Source of the DNA: Akkermansiaceae bacterium UBA5688
Lineage (GTDB): Bacteria > Verrucomicrobiota > Verrucomicrobiia > Verrucomicrobiales > Akkermansiaceae
Direction: 5' to 3'
Assembly (NCBI GenBank): GCA_002420315.1
Contig: DIHU01000028.1
Span: 4,653 to 14,651, forward strand
DNA length: 9,999 nt
Each line of letters opens with the position of its first letter. Positions within the stretch are counted from its first letter, which is position 1. Position numbers and translations under genes: made by a program. The notes beneath the pieces are model-generated. The model did not search any database. It had not been told where the DNA came from and saw only the letters and a list, made by a program, of their open reading frames with translations. Shown piece by piece: positions 6,606 through 9,999 of this stretch.

Positions 6606-7682
6606 TTAGCCACTTTTCCTCTTCATGGCGTATGGCAACGAAAACTTGCTACTCGGGCGGGTGAGGAATTCATCCAGCACGGGCGAGTAAGTTTCCACTT
6701 GGATCCGGTCCTGACCGGGACGGAAAGTCAAGATGCGCAAGAATCCGCTCCCGGCCTTGATTCGCGGGAGATCAAAATACCAATAATCAGATTGGATCTG
6801 ATGGACAAGGTTGCCGTGCCGGCCCTCGCTGGTCAACCGGCTCTCTCCAGCATGTCCCGATAGCACCAGAAAGATATTGGAGTGCCGGCTCACAAACTTT
6901 TCCCAGATCGCTTGCCCCGAGTTGCCTTTGATGGGATATCCATCAGATCCCGAAAGCTGACCTTTTTTCGTAAGGTAACCGTGGGTGACCAAGACGATCT
7001 GATGGTTCGGATGCTTCTCCGCCACTTGGTTTGCCCAAGCTATCGCTTCATCCCTCGGTTTAAACTCAAGGGTGATCACCATGAAATCCATCCCCCCTGC
7101 CTGAAAAGAGAGATAATAATTCTCCATTTTCCCGGCCTCACGAAAGTGCCCCTGCTTATCAAGAGCGAAGTGCGCGTCATACAAGGAGTTCTCAGTAAAA
7201 CGTGAGGGTGGAAAATAGCGACTGAACTGGCTCACGCGAGATTGGCACGTCTTGCGCAGCTGAAGAGAATACCCCATGTCGTGATTTCCAGAACAGAGAA
7301 CATAAGGAACATGAGGCTCGATCGTCTTGAAAGCGGCGTCCGCGATCTTCCATTCATCGTCGTGCTCAGTTTGCGTGATGTCCCCCACATGCGTCACCAT
7401 AACAATATTTCTTGCTCGGTGATTTTTTTTAATCCATTCGGTCTGACCGTAAAAGCAGGCTCTTTGGTCGCCAATCTCTGGCCAATGTTTTTGAGTTTCC
7501 CGGTGCCGAGTATCAGCATAACCCTGAGTGTCCGGTAAGACAATCAACGTGAAAAAGTCTTTTGATTTGGCAGAGTCAGGGGTGATTTTAGAGGTCAGGG
7601 GTTTTGTTTCATCGGCAAGAACCGAAACAGTCCACAACAACGACCAGACAAGCCGGCTCGGTTGTCGAATTAAGCACTTCAT
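6606..7682 (-). CDS. Exported calcineurin-like metallophosphoesterase
   Basis: 358-aa metallophosphoesterase that should hydrolyse phosphomono- or diesters with a dinuclear metal centre. Seen: a Sec signal peptide at the N-terminus (hydrophobic core LVWSLLWTVSVLA, residues 11-23), then the family blocks in order: VLPDTQGY (48-55; DxQ rather than DxH, with Asp51), HVGDI (98-102, Asp101), SGNHDMG (131-137), VTHGYL (232-237, His234) and SGHAGESR (275-282). The last block is GHAG instead of GHxH, so one metal ligand is substituted. A similar DTQ form occurs in secreted bacterial relatives. ATG 7682 has GAGG 4 nt upstream and lies 22 nt after the CotH stop, and the TAA overlaps the long form of the cytochrome frame. 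Both facts argue for one operon. The substrate is unknown; a phosphoprotein, phospholipid or nucleotide is possible. Confidence 0.88.
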   Translation of the reverse strand: MKCLIRQPSRLVWSLLWTVSVLADETKPLTSKITPDSAKSKDFFTLIVLPDTQGYADTRHRETQKHWPEIGDQRACFYGQTEWIKKNHRARNIVMVTHVGDITQTEHDDEWKIADAAFKTIEPHVPYVLCSGNHDMGYSLQLRKTCQSRVSQFSRYFPPSRFTENSLYDAHFALDKQGHFREAGKMENYYLSFQAGGMDFMVITLEFKPRDEAIAWANQVAEKHPNHQIVLVTHGYLTKKGQLSGSDGYPIKGNSGQAIWEKFVSRHSNIFLVLSGHAGESRLTSEGRHGNLVHQIQSDYWYFDLPRIKAGSGFLRILTFRPGQDRIQVETYSPVLDEFLTRPSSKFSLPYAMKRKSG

Positions 7683-7686
7683 GAAG

Positions 7687-7690
7687 CCTC
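7687..7690 (-). promoter_or_regulatory. Shine-Dalgarno GAGG of the phosphoesterase
   Basis: On the minus strand TGAGGC lies just before ATG 7682, with 4 nt between GAGG and the start. This is within the 22-nt gap after the CotH stop codon (7705-7707). The gap is too short for a promoter plus leader, which supports co-transcription with the CotH gene. Confidence 0.5.
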
Positions 7691-7704
7691 AGACAAAAAT
7701 CTCT

Positions 7705-9999
7705 CTAACGTAACTCTACTTTTACACGGAAGAAACGCTTGCCATCCACTAGGGCAGGTTTCGCCAAGCGGATGGTTCGAGTCACCATTCCGTCGCCATT
7801 GGAAGTAACAATTAAGTCGACGAAATCGTCCGGATTATTGCTCCAGTTTTGGAGATCGGTAGTTGTCTCTACAGATGTTCGCACGTCATCAGCGACCTCT
7901 CTTACGGTGTAAGTGAAAGAGTCGTAAAGGATCCCATCAATAATGATGCGGCTGGCACTAGGAGGTCCTGATTGGGTCGCATCATTATCACTGCTCCCAA
8001 GTGCATGTTCTAGAAGAGCGTTCAACCCATCACTGTCGAGATCATCCGTTGGATTACCCGCAAGTAAGGTGCCATCAGAACTTCCAGGCGTTCCTCCAGG
8101 AGCGACACTCGCTCTCCAATGAGTAGATTCAGAGGGGTCGAGATTCTGACCGGGCGCCCTAAGAACAATACTATAGCCAAGCGTGTCGGCTGCTACAGGC
8201 CAAGGCAACTTATCGTTATAGGAGAATTCCTTGATTGTGCTATTCGAGGAATCCTCAAGTTTCAACTTCTCCCCTGCATTACTCAAGCTCGTAGAATTTT
8301 CAAAGACTCCCGCAACTGGAAGCCCTTCACCGTAAGCGAGTTCAAATGCAGCAAGATCACGCACAACGAGAACGCGCTCACCTGGTACTAGGCTGGTGAC
8401 GGAGCTCCCGGTAAAATCAAAATCGATACCATTGGTAAACTTCACGCCTGCAAGATCCAGAGTTACAGAGTCACTCACGTTCATCAATTCGATATACTCG
8501 GCAAGTCCATCAGGCTCGGGATGATACATGATTTCAGAAATGATGAGATGCTCCTGTTGGTCAGTAGGATTGCCGACATAGGAAGTGAAATTATTCTTCA
8601 TCCCATGTTGATCAATAAGCGTAAGCGTTTCTCCTAGATTCGAGAGATGTCCTTTATATGGGCTCACCACAAAATTTCCCTGGTTTCTGGTAGGACCAGT
8701 CGTGCGAGAGCGAAAAGACTTGGCATCCGGGCTCAAGTAGAGCGTCCAGCCCGCGGGAATAACTGTGCCGGCAGGTATTTCGAATTCAACCCCTCCTTCC
8801 ACCTTCCAATTCGAAACGTCGACCGCAATCCCATTATTGTTCACGAGCTCGATATACTCTTCATCCTGATTGGTCGAAACGGGATTAAATTCGATTACTC
8901 CAAACTCGATTAAAGGCTCAATACTCCCATTAGAATCAGCGATACCACCATGCAATTCCGGCATGAAGATCAGATCGCTACTCCCCAAAGACCGATTCAT
9001 ACCATGGATCGCAAGAACGTTAGTCCCAGGTCGGAGTTCACCAAGGGATGCACTCACATTCCAGATATCATACTCTAAGGGATCAGCCTCGTAGCCAGCA
9101 GTGGCAATTGAGTTCCAGGAGGGGCTAGCCGGGGCCTTTTCTGCCGCGATCTTAGTGCCGTTGAGATAAACGACGAATCCATCATCATACTTCATCCGCA
9201 ACTCCATGGCCTGGAATATAGAGGGGTCAGCAACTTCGAATTCACAACGCATGTAGACCGAGGAATGAGTGCCCCGCATCGTTGCTTCGGTATCGGTGCC
9301 AATAAGAGGGTCGTACTTGATACTAGAATCGAATCCTACGCCGGTAGTTCCCGTAAGCCAGTTAGTGTCATCGAAATCAGAGTTCATCCAAGCGTTGTCG
9401 ACGGAGTCGTCGCTGGGGACGAGGTGAGTCAGCGGTGCTCCAGCTGATAACAAAGGAGTGTACACAAGACTCAGCTGACCCGTCTGAGCATCGGGGATGA
9501 TATTTTGAGAATAAATAAAAGCCCTTCTCGGCGCTAAAAATTCGTCGCGTAAACGCTGAACTCCTTCAGCCATAGTTTCGACATCAGGATGATTAGTAGT
9601 ATACGGGACAACAGGAGCAGAACCTCCGTCCACGTTGTGAAGCCAAGAACCCCACTTTTCAAAGTCTCGCTGAGCATCAGAAGGCACGATATCCTCAGGA
9701 TCGATCAAGGCTGAGAGCTCATTGAGTCTGCGTTCATAATAGCGTTCTTCCATGGGCGTATCAGACGGCTGAAGATAGAGATCATGTAAGCTTCGAATGC
9801 GACGGTAGAACATGGCTCTCGTCGATCGACGACTGTAGAGCTGAGCAACAAGCCGTACGGCACCGCCTGTCTCGAGGTAACCGTTGGTCTCCATAAGATT
9901 ACTAAAGTAATTGAATTGCGATCTCCAATAGCGCCCTTGGGAGAGATCAAGATCCCAGGGGAGAAGTGCCCACTCATCGCTTTTTCCGGTATCGCGATA
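7705..9999 (-). CDS. CotH kinase-like / lamin-tail domain surface protein, partial (5' end outside window)
   Basis: The frame is open from the right edge to TAG at 7705-7707 (764 codons seen), so ATG 9894 is internal. The first residues, YRDTGKSDEWALLPWDLDLS (1-20), match the end of a CotH kinase domain, where the DLD aspartates bind metal in this protein-kinase-fold family. The helical rest of that domain follows to about 165. A beta-sandwich resembling carbohydrate-binding jelly rolls follows (about 183-350; DDTNW, MKYDDGFVVYLNGT, RPGTNVLAIHG). Then two lamin-tail domains: about 363-465 (GVIEFNP, EEYIELVN, SNWKVEGG) and about 483-600 (IISEIMYHPEPDGLAEYIEL). Next is a calcium-binding-like DLDSDGLNALLEHALG (653-668) and a C-terminal module (SVETTTDLQNW ... 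KRFFRVKVELR) typical of secreted verrucomicrobial proteins. Role: probable cell-surface protein, possibly phosphorylating or binding surface targets; activity unproven. It heads the visible part of the minus-strand operon. Confidence 0.88.
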   Translation of the reverse strand, partial: YRDTGKSDEWALLPWDLDLSQGRYWRSQFNYFSNLMETNGYLETGGAVRLVAQLYSRRSTRAMFYRRIRSLHDLYLQPSDTPMEERYYERRLNELSALIDPEDIVPSDAQRDFEKWGSWLHNVDGGSAPVVPYTTNHPDVETMAEGVQRLRDEFLAPRRAFIYSQNIIPDAQTGQLSLVYTPLLSAGAPLTHLVPSDDSVDNAWMNSDFDDTNWLTGTTGVGFDSSIKYDPLIGTDTEATMRGTHSSVYMRCEFEVADPSIFQAMELRMKYDDGFVVYLNGTKIAAEKAPASPSWNSIATAGYEADPLEYDIWNVSASLGELRPGTNVLAIHGMNRSLGSSDLIFMPELHGGIADSNGSIEPLIEFGVIEFNPVSTNQDEEYIELVNNNGIAVDVSNWKVEGGVEFEIPAGTVIPAGWTLYLSPDAKSFRSRTTGPTRNQGNFVVSPYKGHLSNLGETLTLIDQHGMKNNFTSYVGNPTDQQEHLIISEIMYHPEPDGLAEYIELMNVSDSVTLDLAGVKFTNGIDFDFTGSSVTSLVPGERVLVVRDLAAFELAYGEGLPVAGVFENSTSLSNAGEKLKLEDSSNSTIKEFSYNDKLPWPVAADTLGYSIVLRAPGQNLDPSESTHWRASVAPGGTPGSSDGTLLAGNPTDDLDSDGLNALLEHALGSSDNDATQSGPPSASRIIIDGILYDSFTYTVREVADDVRTSVETTTDLQNWSNNPDDFVDLIVTSNGDGMVTRTIRLAKPALVDGKRFFRVKVELR

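Noticed and set aside
9892..9894. ATG 9894 as the true start of the CotH/lamin-tail protein
   Set aside because: The frame stays open upstream to 9999 and encodes the conserved WALLPWDLDLS segment of CotH, so the gene must start outside the window.
9705..9977. A 90-codon minus-strand frame at the right edge
   Set aside because: It lies in another frame of the CotH gene, which is open to the window edge and carries the CotH motif.

Overview
The window suggests a member of the Verrucomicrobiota, or less likely the Planctomycetota. The evidence is family content. It carries a DUF1552 protein translationally coupled to a DUF1587/1595/1592/1588/1585 cytochrome. It also carries a CotH-type protein with two lamin-tail domains, a DxDxDGL segment and an ETxxDLxxW...RFFRVKV C-terminus, which I associate with secreted verrucomicrobial proteins, plus a SASA-type esterase and a Tat-like TIM-barrel protein. 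No rRNA, tRNA, CRISPR array, insertion sequence or integrase was seen.

Layout from left to right. At 27-766 (minus) is a SASA/sialate-O-acetylesterase-like carbohydrate esterase whose signal peptide and catalytic part lie in different frames. A divergent intergenic region follows (767-879). At 880-2630 (plus) is a tightly packed cassette: a DJ-1/PfpI protein, an AP-endonuclease-2-type TIM-barrel protein, and the decayed 5' end of an exported c-type cytochrome gene, with ATGA overlaps at both junctions. The cytochrome remnant ends where a converging minus-strand operon ends (about 2631). That operon fills 2631-9999 and reads right to left: CotH-kinase/lamin-tail surface protein (5' end outside the window), exported calcineurin-like phosphoesterase, diheme DUF1592-type cytochrome with a LamG insert, then DUF1552. 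Gaps are short or absent, so one transcript is likely.

Almost every product carries an export signal (Sec or Tat-like), so the locus looks devoted to the periplasm or cell surface. DUF1552 and the DUF1592-type cytochromes are a well-known pair without an established function. What stands out here is their linkage to a CotH-family kinase-like protein and a secreted phosphoesterase. A second recurring oddity is that three genes (SASA, DJ-1, cytochrome) have a plausible ATG start in a frame that would join the body of the gene if one base were added in a short homopolymer. The cytochrome remnant at 2365-2630 needs a shift of the same sign. This could mean missing bases in the assembly, real frameshift decay, or short upstream reading frames.
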